A stretch of 64,000 bases of DNA from an uncultured Roseobacter sp. GTDB taxonomy: Bacteria > Pseudomonadota > Alphaproteobacteria > Rhodobacterales > Rhodobacteraceae. The stretch lies in NCBI RefSeq assembly GCF_947492555.1, contig NZ_CANLNE010000003.1, positions 496,001 through 560,000 on the forward strand, in the 5' to 3' direction. A model generated the notes under the pieces. It was not told the origin of the DNA and did not search any database. It worked only from the letters and a program-made list of their open reading frames with translations. Made by a program: the position numbers and the translations under genes. Positions 1 through 8,953 of this stretch are shown in pieces. Within the stretch, counting starts at the first letter, position 1, and every line of letters begins with the position of its first letter.

Positions 1-1
1 C

Positions 2-886
2 GGCTTTGCGGGCTTCCAGTCCAAGGACGCGATTGTGGAGAGCGCCTATGCCGCCGGATCCATGTACGGCTTCTGGGCGCTGGTGATCGCGGCGCTTTTC
101 ACCAGCTTCTACAGCTGGCGGCTGATGTTCCTGACCTTCTATGGCGAGCCACGCGGGGACAAGCACACCCATGACCACGCGCATGAAAGCCCGATGACGA
201 TGATCGTGCCGCTGGGTGTGCTGAGCCTCGGCGCGATCTTCGCCGGGATGGTCTGGTATGGGTCCTTCTTTGGTCACACCGACAAGGTTGCTACGTTCTA
301 CGGCATTCCCTACGCGGAAGAAGGCGCGCATGGCGACGATCATGGCGAAGCGAAAGCAGATGATCACGGTGACGATCACAGCGACGCAAAAGGCAAAGAA
401 GGCGAGCATCACTATGCCTTTGCCGGTCAGCCGGGCGAGGGCGCGCTCTACATCGCGCCGGACAACACGCTGCTTGATGATGCGCATAAAGTACCCTACT
501 GGGTGAAGACCTCGCCCTTTGCGGCCATGCTGCTGGGCTTCCTGACCGCCTATTGGTTTTACATCAAGAACCCCTCGCTGCCCGGTCGTCTGGCCGAGAA
601 CCAGCGCCCTCTGTATCTGTTCCTCAAGAACAAGTGGTATTTTGACGAGCTCTACGAGGTCATCTTCGTCGGACCCGCCAAATGGATCGGCAGCTTCTTC
701 TGGCGGCGGGGCGATGGCGATGTGATTGACGGCAGCCTGAACGGTGTTGCCATGGGCATCATCCCGTTCTTCACCCGCCTCGCGGGCCGTGCGCAGTCCG
801 GCTATATCTTCACCTACGCCTTTGCCATGGTGATCGGCATTGCGGTGCTGGTCACATGGATGTCGCTGAGCGGGGGAGCAAACTGA
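2..886 (+). CDS. nuoL: NADH-quinone oxidoreductase subunit L, 3' part
   Basis: This is the C-terminal part of the large antiporter-like membrane subunit of respiratory complex I, which couples NADH oxidation to proton translocation in the inner membrane. The reading frame is open from the left edge, so the 5' end lies outside the window. Several hydrophobic helices are visible, ending in a C-terminal membrane helix. A hydrophilic stretch unusually rich in His and Asp (about 161-190 and 311-417) separates two membrane segments. The stop codon overlaps the nuoM start (TGATG), and nuoM and nuoN follow, which confirms the identity. Only the His-rich loop is unusual. Confidence 0.95.
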   Translation, partial: GFAGFQSKDAIVESAYAAGSMYGFWALVIAALFTSFYSWRLMFLTFYGEPRGDKHTHDHAHESPMTMIVPLGVLSLGAIFAGMVWYGSFFGHTDKVATFYGIPYAEEGAHGDDHGEAKADDHGDDHSDAKGKEGEHHYAFAGQPGEGALYIAPDNTLLDDAHKVPYWVKTSPFAAMLLGFLTAYWFYIKNPSLPGRLAENQRPLYLFLKNKWYFDELYEVIFVGPAKWIGSFFWRRGDGDVIDGSLNGVAMGIIPFFTRLAGRAQSGYIFTYAFAMVIGIAVLVTWMSLSGGAN

Positions 887-2427
887 TGGACAATCTGCTT
901 TCCATTGTCACCTTCATCCCCGCCGTGGCGGCGCTGATCCTGCTGGTCTTCCTGCGCGGCGACGACGAGGCCGCGAACCGTAACGCCAAATGGCTGGCGA
1001 TGGCGGCGACCTCGATGACCTTCCTCGTGTCGCTGTTCATTCTGGCCGAGTTCGATCCGAACGACACCGGCTTCCAGTTCGTGGAAGAGGCGCCGTGGCT
1101 CTTGGGCCTGCAGTACAAGATGGGCGTCGATGGTATCTCGGTGCTTTTCGTGATGCTGACGACCTTCATCATGCCGCTGGTGATTGCCGCGTCCTGGAAC
1201 GTGACGGAGCGCGTGAAGGAATACATGATCGCGTTTCTGATGCTGGAAACGCTGATGCTCGGCGTCTTCATGGCGTTGGATCTGGTGCTCTTCTACCTGT
1301 TCTTCGAGGCGGGGCTGATCCCGATGTTCCTGATCATCGGCATCTGGGGCGGGGCGAACCGGATCTATGCGAGCTTCAAGTTCTTCCTCTACACCTTCCT
1401 CGGCTCGGTACTGATGCTGGTGGCGATGGTCGGAATGTTCGCCGAAGCGGGCACCACGGACATAGAGCAGCTGCTGATCCACCAGTTCGACTTTGAGACC
1501 TTCAGCATCGCAGGCGTGACCATCGTGGGCGGTCTGCAGACACTGCTGTTCCTCGCGTTCTTCGCCAGCTTCGCGGTCAAGATGCCGATGTGGCCCGTGC
1601 ACACCTGGCTACCGGATGCGCACGTGCAAGCGCCGACGGCGGGGTCGGTGGTGCTGGCCGCGATCCTGCTCAAAATGGGGGGCTACGGTTTCCTGCGCTT
1701 TTCGATCCCGATGTTCCCGGTGGGGGCGGAGGTGCTGACGCCGCTGGTCCTGTGGATGAGCGCCATCGCGATTGTCTACACCTCGCTGGTTGCACTCGTC
1801 CAAGAGGACATGAAGAAGCTGATCGCCTATTCCTCGGTCGCGCATATGGGCTTTGTGACCATGGGCATCTTTGCGGCCAACCAGCAGGGCGTGGATGGTG
1901 CCATCTTCCAGATGATCAGCCACGGGTTCATCTCCGGCGCGCTCTTTCTTTGTGTGGGCGTGATCTACGACCGTATGCATACCCGTGAGATCGACGCCTA
2001 CGGCGGCCTCGTGAACCGGATGCCGGCCTACGCGCTGATCTTTATGCTGTTCACCATGGCCAATGTGGGTCTGCCGGGCACCTCCGGGTTCGTGGGTGAA
2101 TTCCTGACGCTGGTGGCGATCTTCCAGGTCAATACCTGGGTGGCAGCGGTGGCCACCACGGGCGTGATCTTCTCGGCGGCCTACGCGCTCTGGCTCTACC
2201 GCCGGGTGGTCATGGGCGATCTGATCAAGGAGAGCCTGCGCTCGATCACCGATATGTCCCCGCGTGAACGCTGGATCTTTGCGCCTCTGGTGGCCATGAC
2301 GCTGCTGCTGGGCGTCTACCCGGCGCTAGTGCTGGACATCACCGGACCTGCAGTCGCGGCCCTGGTTTCAAACTACGATACGGCGCTGGCCGCGGCAGAA
2401 GCCGCCTCCCAGCTTGCGTCGAACTGA
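886..2427 (+). CDS. nuoM: NADH-quinone oxidoreductase subunit M
   Basis: This 513-residue polytopic protein is a proton-pumping subunit of complex I in the inner membrane. It has about 14 hydrophobic segments. The conserved Glu141 lies in a helix ending FFEAGLIP, and the buried lysines Lys232 and Lys263 expected of the proton channel are present. I chose the ATG at 886 because it follows a GGGGGAG ribosome binding site and overlaps the nuoL stop by one base. An in-frame start at 856 would lie deep inside nuoL. Length and position between nuoL and nuoN fit the family. Confidence 0.97.
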   Translation: MDNLLSIVTFIPAVAALILLVFLRGDDEAANRNAKWLAMAATSMTFLVSLFILAEFDPNDTGFQFVEEAPWLLGLQYKMGVDGISVLFVMLTTFIMPLVIAASWNVTERVKEYMIAFLMLETLMLGVFMALDLVLFYLFFEAGLIPMFLIIGIWGGANRIYASFKFFLYTFLGSVLMLVAMVGMFAEAGTTDIEQLLIHQFDFETFSIAGVTIVGGLQTLLFLAFFASFAVKMPMWPVHTWLPDAHVQAPTAGSVVLAAILLKMGGYGFLRFSIPMFPVGAEVLTPLVLWMSAIAIVYTSLVALVQEDMKKLIAYSSVAHMGFVTMGIFAANQQGVDGAIFQMISHGFISGALFLCVGVIYDRMHTREIDAYGGLVNRMPAYALIFMLFTMANVGLPGTSGFVGEFLTLVAIFQVNTWVAAVATTGVIFSAAYALWLYRRVVMGDLIKESLRSITDMSPRERWIFAPLVAMTLLLGVYPALVLDITGPAVAALVSNYDTALAAAEAASQLASN

Positions 2428-2438
2428 AGGATTAACGC

Positions 2439-3881
2439 ATGACTTCCGCTGATCTGACCCTCGTGCTGCCGGAAATCCTGCTGGCGGTCTATGCCATGGT
2501 GATGCTGCTGGTGGCGGTCTACACCTCCAAGGACGGGTTGGCCTCGACGCTGGTCTGGATGACCGCCGGGGTGATGGTCGCGCTGGCCGCCTATATCGGT
2601 GTCACCGGCGAAGGGGCCAAGAGCGCCTTCAACGGGATGCTGATGATCGACGGCTTTGCGCGGTTTGCCAAGGTCACGATCCTGCTGGCTGCGGCGTCGG
2701 TGCTGATCATGTCCGAAGGCTACATGAAGTCCCGCGATCTGCTGCGGTTCGAATACCCGCTGCTGGTGGCGCTCAGCGCCGTGGGTATGATGGTCATGGT
2801 CTCGGCGGCGGACCTGATGGCGCTTTACATGGGGCTGGAGCTGCAATCGCTGGCGCTTTACGTGGTGGCCTCACTTCGCCGGGACAGCGTGAAATCCACG
2901 GAAGCGGGTCTCAAATATTTCGTGCTGGGCGCGCTGTCCTCGGGTCTGTTGCTCTATGGCGCGTCGCTGGTCTATGGCTACGCGGGCACCACGCTCTTCT
3001 CCGGCATCATCGAAACCGCGCAGGCGGGAGAGGTGTCGCTGGGCTTGCTCTTTGGCCTTGTGTTCCTGATGGCGGGCATGGCCTTCAAAGTGTCCGCTGT
3101 ACCGTTCCACATGTGGACGCCGGATGTCTACGAAGGCTCGCCCACCCCGGTGACCGCCTTTTTCGCCACCGCCCCCAAGGTCGCCGCGATGGGACTTTTC
3201 GCGCGAGTGCTGCATGATGCCTTTGGCAATGCAGTCAGCGACTGGAGCCAGATCGTGGCGCTGCTGTCTGTGCTCTCGATGTTCCTTGGTGCGGTCGCGG
3301 CGATTGGCCAGACCAATATCAAACGTCTGATGGCCTTCTCCTCGATTGCCCACATGGGCTATGCGCTCATGGGGCTCGCGGCGGGCACCGTGCTTGGCGT
3401 GCAGGCGATGCTGATCTACATGGCCATTTATGTGACCATGAACGTCGGCACCTTCGCCTTCATCCTGATGATGGAGAAAGACGGCCAACCGGTGACCGAT
3501 ATTGCGGCGTTGAATATGTATTCCAAGCGCGAACCGGGCAAGGCGCTGGCGATGCTGGTGCTGCTGTTCTCCCTCGCTGGCGTGCCGCCGATGCTGGGCT
3601 TCTTCGGCAAGTTCTACGTGCTACGCGCCGCCTATGAGGCGGATCTGGCGTGGCTGGCAATTGCCGGTGTGGTCGCGTCGGTCATCGGTGCCTACTACTA
3701 TCTGCGCATCGTATTCTACATGTACTTCGGCGACGAAAATGCCGAAGGGCTGGACAGTGGTGGCTCCACCATACTCTGGGGTTTCCTGATGGCGTCAGCG
3801 GCCGTGATGGTGCTGGGCATTGCCAATATGTTCGGCGTGGAATCTGCGGCCGCAGCAGCCGCAGCGACACTTGTCAACTGA
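2439..3881 (+). CDS. nuoN: NADH-quinone oxidoreductase subunit N
   Basis: This 480-residue polytopic membrane protein is the third antiporter-like subunit of complex I. It shows the conserved Glu134 ([10 protein letters not shown]) and Lys217 in a segment reading [15 protein letters not shown], the family signature around the proton channel. It begins 11 bases after the nuoM stop and is the last nuo gene of the operon. A biotin ligase gene follows after 56 bases in the same direction, the usual alphaproteobacterial order. Confidence 0.97.
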   Translation: MTSADLTLVLPEILLAVYAMVMLLVAVYTSKDGLASTLVWMTAGVMVALAAYIGVTGEGAKSAFNGMLMIDGFARFAKVTILLAAASVLIMSEGYMKSRDLLRFEYPLLVALSAVGMMVMVSAADLMALYMGLELQSLALYVVASLRRDSVKSTEAGLKYFVLGALSSGLLLYGASLVYGYAGTTLFSGIIETAQAGEVSLGLLFGLVFLMAGMAFKVSAVPFHMWTPDVYEGSPTPVTAFFATAPKVAAMGLFARVLHDAFGNAVSDWSQIVALLSVLSMFLGAVAAIGQTNIKRLMAFSSIAHMGYALMGLAAGTVLGVQAMLIYMAIYVTMNVGTFAFILMMEKDGQPVTDIAALNMYSKREPGKALAMLVLLFSLAGVPPMLGFFGKFYVLRAAYEADLAWLAIAGVVASVIGAYYYLRIVFYMYFGDENAEGLDSGGSTILWGFLMASAAVMVLGIANMFGVESAAAAAAATLVN

Positions 3882-3937
3882 CCATCCTGCGCGTGGTGCA
3901 CCGATCCTCCGGGAGAAGACCTTGAGTCGAGGACCCC

Positions 3938-4687
3938 ATGATCGGCTGGCCTGAAGGATACGGGCGGCATGTTTTGCCCCAGGTCGACTCGACGTTGGAC
4001 GAGGTGCAGCGCCGCGCCGGATCAGAACCGGCGCCATTCTGGGTCCTTGCGCAGAAGCAGGCTGCAGCGCGTGGGCGGCGTGGGCGGGCCTGGTCGATGC
4101 CCGAAGGCAATTTTGCCGCCACATTGCTGTTACGCCCGGCAGAACCCCCGCATCTCGCCGCTCTGCGTTCCTTTGTCATGTCGCTGGCGCTGCACCGCGC
4201 CTTTGTCGAGGTCTGCGGGCGGGCGGATGCCTTTGCCCTGAAATGGCCAAACGATGTGCTGCTGCGCGGCGGCAAGGTGGCGGGCATTCTGCTCGAAAGC
4301 ACCGGGCTGGGCGCTGCGATGGGGCCGCTGGCCATCGGCGTTGGCGTCAATCTCGTCGCGGCCCCCGGTGCCGACGAAGTCGAACCTGGGGCTGTGCAAC
4401 CAGTGTCGCTGCGCGGTGAGACGGGGATCACCGTGGCACCAGAAGCCTTTCTGGACGCTCTGGCCCGCGCTTATGCGCCGTTGGAGCAACAGTTCACAAC
4501 CTTGGGCTTTGCGCCGATCCGCGCCGCCTGGATGGAGCATGCCGCGCGCCTTGGGGAGACGATCATTGCGCGCACCGGGCGTGAGGAAATCACCGGCACC
4601 TTTGAGGATGTGGACGCGGATGGTAACCTGCTGCTGCGCACGCCCAAAGGGCTCCGCGCTATCGCCGCGGCGGATGTATTTTTTTGA
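3938..4687 (+). CDS. birA: Biotin--[acetyl-CoA-carboxylase] ligase
   Basis: This 249-residue enzyme activates biotin with ATP and transfers it to the carrier lysine of biotin-dependent carboxylases. The biotinyl-AMP loop GRRGR is at residues 46-50. The KWPNDV motif is at 102-107, followed by the conserved Lys113 and GILLE. The protein begins directly with the catalytic domain, so it lacks the N-terminal helix-turn-helix of the E. coli bifunctional repressor and should be a ligase only. It lies between nuoN and coaX, and the coaX start is 12 bases beyond its stop. Confidence 0.95.
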   Translation: MIGWPEGYGRHVLPQVDSTLDEVQRRAGSEPAPFWVLAQKQAAARGRRGRAWSMPEGNFAATLLLRPAEPPHLAALRSFVMSLALHRAFVEVCGRADAFALKWPNDVLLRGGKVAGILLESTGLGAAMGPLAIGVGVNLVAAPGADEVEPGAVQPVSLRGETGITVAPEAFLDALARAYAPLEQQFTTLGFAPIRAAWMEHAARLGETIIARTGREEITGTFEDVDADGNLLLRTPKGLRAIAAADVFF

Positions 4688-4699
4688 AGGGGGAGTGCC

Positions 4700-5473
4700 A
4701 TGCTTCTGGCCATCGACTGCGGCAACACCAACACCGTTTTTGCGATCTGGGATGGCGAGCAGTTTCTGGCGTCCTGGCGTACCTCCACGGAGTGGCAGCG
4801 CACGGCGGATCAGTATTACGTCTGGCTGAGCACGCTGATGAAGCTGCAGGGGATCGAGGCGCAGATCACCGATATGATCATCTCCTCGACGGTGCCGCGG
4901 GTGGTCTTCAACCTGCGCGTCATGGCGGATCGGTATTTCAACACGCGGCCCTTGGTGGTGGGGAAACCGGATTGTCTGCTGCCGGTGGATGTGCGGGTGG
5001 ATCAGGGCACGGCTGTCGGCCCCGACCGGTTGGTGAACACGGTGGCCGGACACGATCTTTACGGTGGCGACCTGATCATGGTGGATTTCGGCACGGCCAC
5101 GACCTTCGATGTGGTCGACAGGGATGGGGCCTATATCGGAGGGGTCATCGCGCCGGGCGTGAATCTCAGCCTCGAGGCGCTGCACCAAGCCGCCGCCGCC
5201 CTGCCGCATGTGGACATTTCCAAGCCGCAGGCGGTCATCGGCACCAATACGGTCACCTGCATGCAATCAGGTGTTTTTTGGGGTTATGTCGGGCTCGTGC
5301 GTGAGATATGTGCCCGGATCAAGGCAGAACGCGAACGCGAGATGCGCGTGATATCAACGGGGGGGCTGGCCCCGCTTTTCCAGCAGTCCGAGGCGCTTTT
5401 CGACGCCTTCGAGGATGATCTGACAATTCACGGGCTGACCGTGATCCACCAATTCAACAAGGACGCCGCTTAA
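4700..5473 (+). CDS. coaX: Type III pantothenate kinase
   Basis: This 257-residue cytoplasmic enzyme phosphorylates pantothenate, the first step of coenzyme A synthesis. The N-terminal phosphate-binding motif DCGNTNT (residues 6-12), the GPDR substrate motif (107-110) and the second nucleotide motif DFGTATT (129-135) place it in the ASKHA-fold type III family, not the CoaA type. It has a good upstream GGGGGAG ribosome binding site. Five bases separate it from the RNase J gene, so the two are probably co-transcribed. Confidence 0.96.
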   Translation: MLLAIDCGNTNTVFAIWDGEQFLASWRTSTEWQRTADQYYVWLSTLMKLQGIEAQITDMIISSTVPRVVFNLRVMADRYFNTRPLVVGKPDCLLPVDVRVDQGTAVGPDRLVNTVAGHDLYGGDLIMVDFGTATTFDVVDRDGAYIGGVIAPGVNLSLEALHQAAAALPHVDISKPQAVIGTNTVTCMQSGVFWGYVGLVREICARIKAEREREMRVISTGGLAPLFQQSEALFDAFEDDLTIHGLTVIHQFNKDAA

Positions 5474-5478
5474 ATAAT

Positions 5479-7146
5479 ATGAGCAATGAACGATTGATCT
5501 ACCTCGCGCTTGGCGGCGCGGGCGAAATTGGCATGAACTGCTATGTCTACGGATACGGTCGCCCGGGCAAGGAGCGGCTGATTGTCGTTGACCTTGGCGT
5601 GGCCTTTCCCGACATGGAAACAAGTCCGGGCGTCGATCTGATCCTGCCGGACATCAGCTGGCTGATCGAGCGGCGGGAGCAGATCGAAGCGGTGTTCATC
5701 ACCCACGCCCATGAAGACCACATCGGCGCTGTGGCGCATACCTATGAGCAGCTCAAGGCGCCGATCTATGCGCGCCCCTTCACCGCCAATATCGCTGCGC
5801 GGAAGATGGAAGAACACGGGCATCCCGAGGATGCGGTCCAGGTGGTCTCGGCCTGGCCCGAACAGGTGCAGGCGGGGCCGTTCTCCGTGGGTTTCCTGCC
5901 GATTTCGCACTCGATCCCGGAAAGCTCGTCTATGGTGATCGACAGCCCGGACGGGCGGGTCATCCACTCCGGTGACTTCAAGCTGGATGAGACCCCGCTG
6001 GTGGGCGAGCCATTTGACCCGGAGCTCTGGGCAGATGTCAGCAAGGGGGGCGTGAAGGCGCTGATCTGCGACAGTACCAATGTCTTTTCCCCGGACCCCG
6101 GCCGGTCCGAGGCGAGTGTCGGTCCGGAAATTACCAAACTGGTGCAATCTGCCAAGGGCATGGTGGTTGCCACGACCTTTGCCTCCAACGTCGCGCGTGT
6201 GAAAACGCTGGCCGAGGCGGGCGAGCGCGCCGGGCGGTCGATCGTTCTGATGGGGCGGGCGATGAAACGCATGGTGGAGGCGGCAGTGGAAACCGGTGTG
6301 CTCACCGATTTCCCGCCTGTTGTGCCGCCGGAAGATGCCAAATCCATCCCGCGTGAAAACCTGATGCTGCTGGTGACGGGGTCACAGGGCGAACGCCGCG
6401 CAGCTTCGGCGCAACTGGCGCGGGGCAAGTATCAGGGGATCGAGATGAAAGAGGGCGATCTGTTCCTCTTTTCCTCAAAGACCATTCCGGGCAATGAAAA
6501 AGGTGTGATCCGGATCATCAATGCCTTCTCCGAGCAGGGGGTTGATGTGGTCGATGACAGCACCGGGCGCTATCACGTCTCCGGCCATGCGAACCGGCCC
6601 GATCTGGAACGGCTGACGAGCATCGTGAAGCCGCAGGTCGTGATCCCCATGCACGGTGAGCACCGGCACCTGCGCGAGCATGTGAAGCTGGCGGAGCACA
6701 ATGGCATGACCGGGGTTCTGGCCGTCAATGGGATGATGGTGGATCTATCGGGTAACCAGCCGAAGATCGCGGATTACATCGAGACCGGGCGCACCTATCT
6801 GGATGGGTCGGTGCAGATCGGCGCGCTGGACGGGGTCGTGCGCGACCGGATCCGCATGGCGCTGAACGGGCATGTGGTGGTGACCGTCATTCTGGATGAC
6901 GAGGATGAACCCTTGGGTGAGCCGTGGTGCGAGCTGAAGGGGTTGCCGGAGACCGGCAGCAGCCGCGCGTCGCTGGTAGACGTGCTGGAGGCCGATCTGG
7001 GGCAATGGTTAGCGCGGGCAGGGGCTAAGACCCTGCGCGACGATGACAAGCTACATGAAGGGCTTAAACGCACGGTGCGTCAGACAGCACTTGACGAGAT
7101 CGGGCGCAAACCCGAGGTCACGATTGTTGTCAGCCGTCTGAGCTGA
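5479..7146 (+). CDS. rnj: Ribonuclease J
   Basis: This 555-residue metallo-beta-lactamase/beta-CASP ribonuclease acts in 5'-to-3' mRNA decay and rRNA maturation. The zinc-binding motif HAHEDH is at residues 76-81. It is followed by a GDFKLD motif, then the beta-CASP region, and an MHGEHRHL segment near residue 392 that matches the family's C-terminal histidine motif. It is the last gene of the nuo-birA-coaX-rnj run and converges on the DEAD-box helicase gene. A copy of a dispersed intergenic element lies between the two stops. Confidence 0.95.
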   Translation: MSNERLIYLALGGAGEIGMNCYVYGYGRPGKERLIVVDLGVAFPDMETSPGVDLILPDISWLIERREQIEAVFITHAHEDHIGAVAHTYEQLKAPIYARPFTANIAARKMEEHGHPEDAVQVVSAWPEQVQAGPFSVGFLPISHSIPESSSMVIDSPDGRVIHSGDFKLDETPLVGEPFDPELWADVSKGGVKALICDSTNVFSPDPGRSEASVGPEITKLVQSAKGMVVATTFASNVARVKTLAEAGERAGRSIVLMGRAMKRMVEAAVETGVLTDFPPVVPPEDAKSIPRENLMLLVTGSQGERRAASAQLARGKYQGIEMKEGDLFLFSSKTIPGNEKGVIRIINAFSEQGVDVVDDSTGRYHVSGHANRPDLERLTSIVKPQVVIPMHGEHRHLREHVKLAEHNGMTGVLAVNGMMVDLSGNQPKIADYIETGRTYLDGSVQIGALDGVVRDRIRMALNGHVVVTVILDDEDEPLGEPWCELKGLPETGSSRASLVDVLEADLGQWLARAGAKTLRDDDKLHEGLKRTVRQTALDEIGRKPEVTIVVSRLS

Positions 7147-7179
7147 GTTGTCTGGCCGGGGGGCTTTTGGCGTCCCGGC

Positions 7180-7211
7180 CCTTCGGGGAGGATATTTAAG
7201 GTCAGAAGAAG
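7180..7211 (-). repeat. Copy 1 of a dispersed gene-3'-end element
   Basis: Read on the minus strand, this stretch runs from CTTCTTCTG through an AAATATCC core to a GC-rich end. It resembles sequences at 23845, 36180 and 40499. It lies 10 bases beyond the stop of the minus-strand helicase gene, within the convergent gap with rnj. This is the most divergent of the four copies together with copy 2. Confidence 0.5.
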
Positions 7212-7221
7212 CGGGGGCGTG

Positions 7222-8679
7222 TCAGCCCGCGCTGCGTTCCTTGAAGCTGAGGCCGATGAATTCGGGCGTGTGATCGCCCAAGCCCACGACCTTGTTGCCG
7301 CCCCGGTCGGATTTGTCGTTTTGACCGCCACCGCCTGAACCGCGCCGGCCCCTGCTGCGTTTGGGTTGCTCGTCTGGTTTGGGATCCGATTTAAACTCGG
7401 GTTTTGCCGCGTTCTCCGGCTGCGCCGTGTCCGCCTCATCCTTCTTGCGGCTGCGGGACCGGCTGCGCTTGGGCTTTTCGTCAGCTGACTGCTCTGGCTT
7501 GGCGGGCTGGTCTTCCACCGGTGCGGCACTCTGGAGAGGGTTGTCGATCCGCGGGATCTCCCGTTGCACCAGCCGTTCGATATCGGCAAGGTTTCTTTCG
7601 TCGCGCGGCACGCAGATCATCACGGCTTTGCCGTCCCGCCCCGCGCGGCCCGTGCGGCCGATGCGGTGCACGTAGTCTTCCGCATGGCTGGGCACATCGA
7701 AATTGAACACGTGGCTCACCGACGGCACATCGAGCCCGCGTGCGGCCACGTCGGAGGCCACGAGGAACCGCAACGTGCCATCGCGAAAACCGTCAAGGGT
7801 GCGGGTGCGCTGTGACTGGTCCAGATCACCATGGATCGGAGCGGCGTCATACCCGTATTTCTTCAGTGACTTAGCAACGATATCCACGTCGACTTTTCGA
7901 TTGCAGAAGACGATGGCATTGGTACATTTTTCACCCTCAGCGTCGATCACGGCGCGCAAAACCTTGCGTTTCTCAGAGGGTTCGCGGTCCTTGCGCGAGC
8001 CTTTGAACATCACGACACCCTGCGCGATGTTTTCGCCGGTTGTGGCTTGACGCGCCACCTCGACCCGCTCGGGCGCGGAGAGGAAGGTGTTGGTGATCCG
8101 CTCGATCTCCGGCGCCATGGTGGCCGAGAAGAACAGCGTCTGGCGGGTGAAAGGGGTCAGCGAAAAGATCCGTTCGATGTCGGGGATGAACCCCATGTCG
8201 AGCATCCGGTCCGCCTCATCCACCACCATGATCTGTACGCCGGTGAGCAGCAGTTTGCCGCGTTCGAAGTGGTCGAGCAGACGGCCTGGCGTGGCGATCA
8301 GCACATCCACACCCTTGTCGATCAGCTTGTCCTGTTCCTTGAAAGACACGCCGCCGATGAGCAGCGCCTTGGTCAGTTTCAGGTGTTTGGAGTAGGTGTC
8401 GAAGTTCTCGGCCACCTGTGCTGCCAGTTCCCGCGTGGGGCAAAGCACGAGACTGCGCGGCATGCGCGCCCGCGCACGACCCCGCGCCAGCATGGTGATC
8501 ATCGGCAGCGTAAAGCTGGCGGTCTTGCCGGTGCCGGTCTGGGCGATGCCGAGGACGTCCTTGCCTTCCAGAGCGGGCGGAATCGCACCGGCCTGGATGG
8601 GGGTGGGGCTTTCATAGCCCGCTTCGTCAATGGCTTTCAAAACTTTTGGATTCAGATTCAGGTCAGAAAATTTGGTCAT
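7222..8679 (-). CDS. DEAD-box ATP-dependent RNA helicase
   Basis: This 485-residue protein is a superfamily 2 RNA helicase of the RhlE type, which unwinds RNA duplexes with ATP. Motif I is AQTGTGKT (46-53), motif II is VDEAD (153-157) and motif III is SAT (185-187). The HRIGRTGRAG motif VI follows near residue 345. After about residue 375 the protein becomes a basic, low-complexity Lys/Arg/Ser-rich tail that may bind RNA. I start it at the ATG at 8679, where family homology begins. There is no clear ribosome binding site; a GC-rich hairpin lies immediately upstream. A weaker in-frame start exists at 8805. Confidence 0.93.
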   Translation of the reverse strand: MTKFSDLNLNPKVLKAIDEAGYESPTPIQAGAIPPALEGKDVLGIAQTGTGKTASFTLPMITMLARGRARARMPRSLVLCPTRELAAQVAENFDTYSKHLKLTKALLIGGVSFKEQDKLIDKGVDVLIATPGRLLDHFERGKLLLTGVQIMVVDEADRMLDMGFIPDIERIFSLTPFTRQTLFFSATMAPEIERITNTFLSAPERVEVARQATTGENIAQGVVMFKGSRKDREPSEKRKVLRAVIDAEGEKCTNAIVFCNRKVDVDIVAKSLKKYGYDAAPIHGDLDQSQRTRTLDGFRDGTLRFLVASDVAARGLDVPSVSHVFNFDVPSHAEDYVHRIGRTGRAGRDGKAVMICVPRDERNLADIERLVQREIPRIDNPLQSAAPVEDQPAKPEQSADEKPKRSRSRSRKKDEADTAQPENAAKPEFKSDPKPDEQPKRSRGRRGSGGGGQNDKSDRGGNKVVGLGDHTPEFIGLSFKERSAG

Positions 8680-8681
8680 AT

Positions 8682-8702
8682 GTGTCCGGTTTTGGCGGAC
8701 AC
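8682..8702 (-). promoter_or_regulatory. GC-rich hairpin next to helicase start codon
   Basis: GTGTCCG (8682-8688) and CGGACAC (8696-8702) form a perfect 7-bp stem with a 7-base loop. The stem ends two bases before the helicase ATG. Such a structure could slow ribosome access and melt under changed conditions. The structure is seen directly, but the function is inference. Confidence 0.4.
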
Positions 8703-8838
8703 TTTCTTGGCCCGCAGCAGCATCCATGTCGGCCCGCATGGCCCAAGTGGCGACCGATGTCGCGACATGATGTGCGTCCATAGCAACATGTGCCTCCAGC
8801 GTCAAACAGATGCGCTATGTCTTGATGAATTAAGGGAA

Positions 8839-8881
8839 ATGACGGGATGCCGCAGCGTCACACCCGATTTCAGCCCGTCAT
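8839..8881. other. 8-bp inverted repeat between prfC and the helicase gene
   Basis: ATGACGGG (8839-8846) and CCCGTCAT (8874-8881) are perfect reverse complements with 27 bases between them. The site is downstream of prfC and upstream of the helicase gene, both on the minus strand. It could be a weak prfC terminator, since the minus strand continues TTTCCCTT, or part of the helicase leader. The rest of 8703-8953 shows nothing I can name. Confidence 0.3.
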
Positions 8882-8953
8882 GGCACGGGATTTGACCGAA
8901 CGCTGTGCGTCCCGCGGCTGCCGGGTTTTCCTAGGGGCATGCCGCGCCCGATG

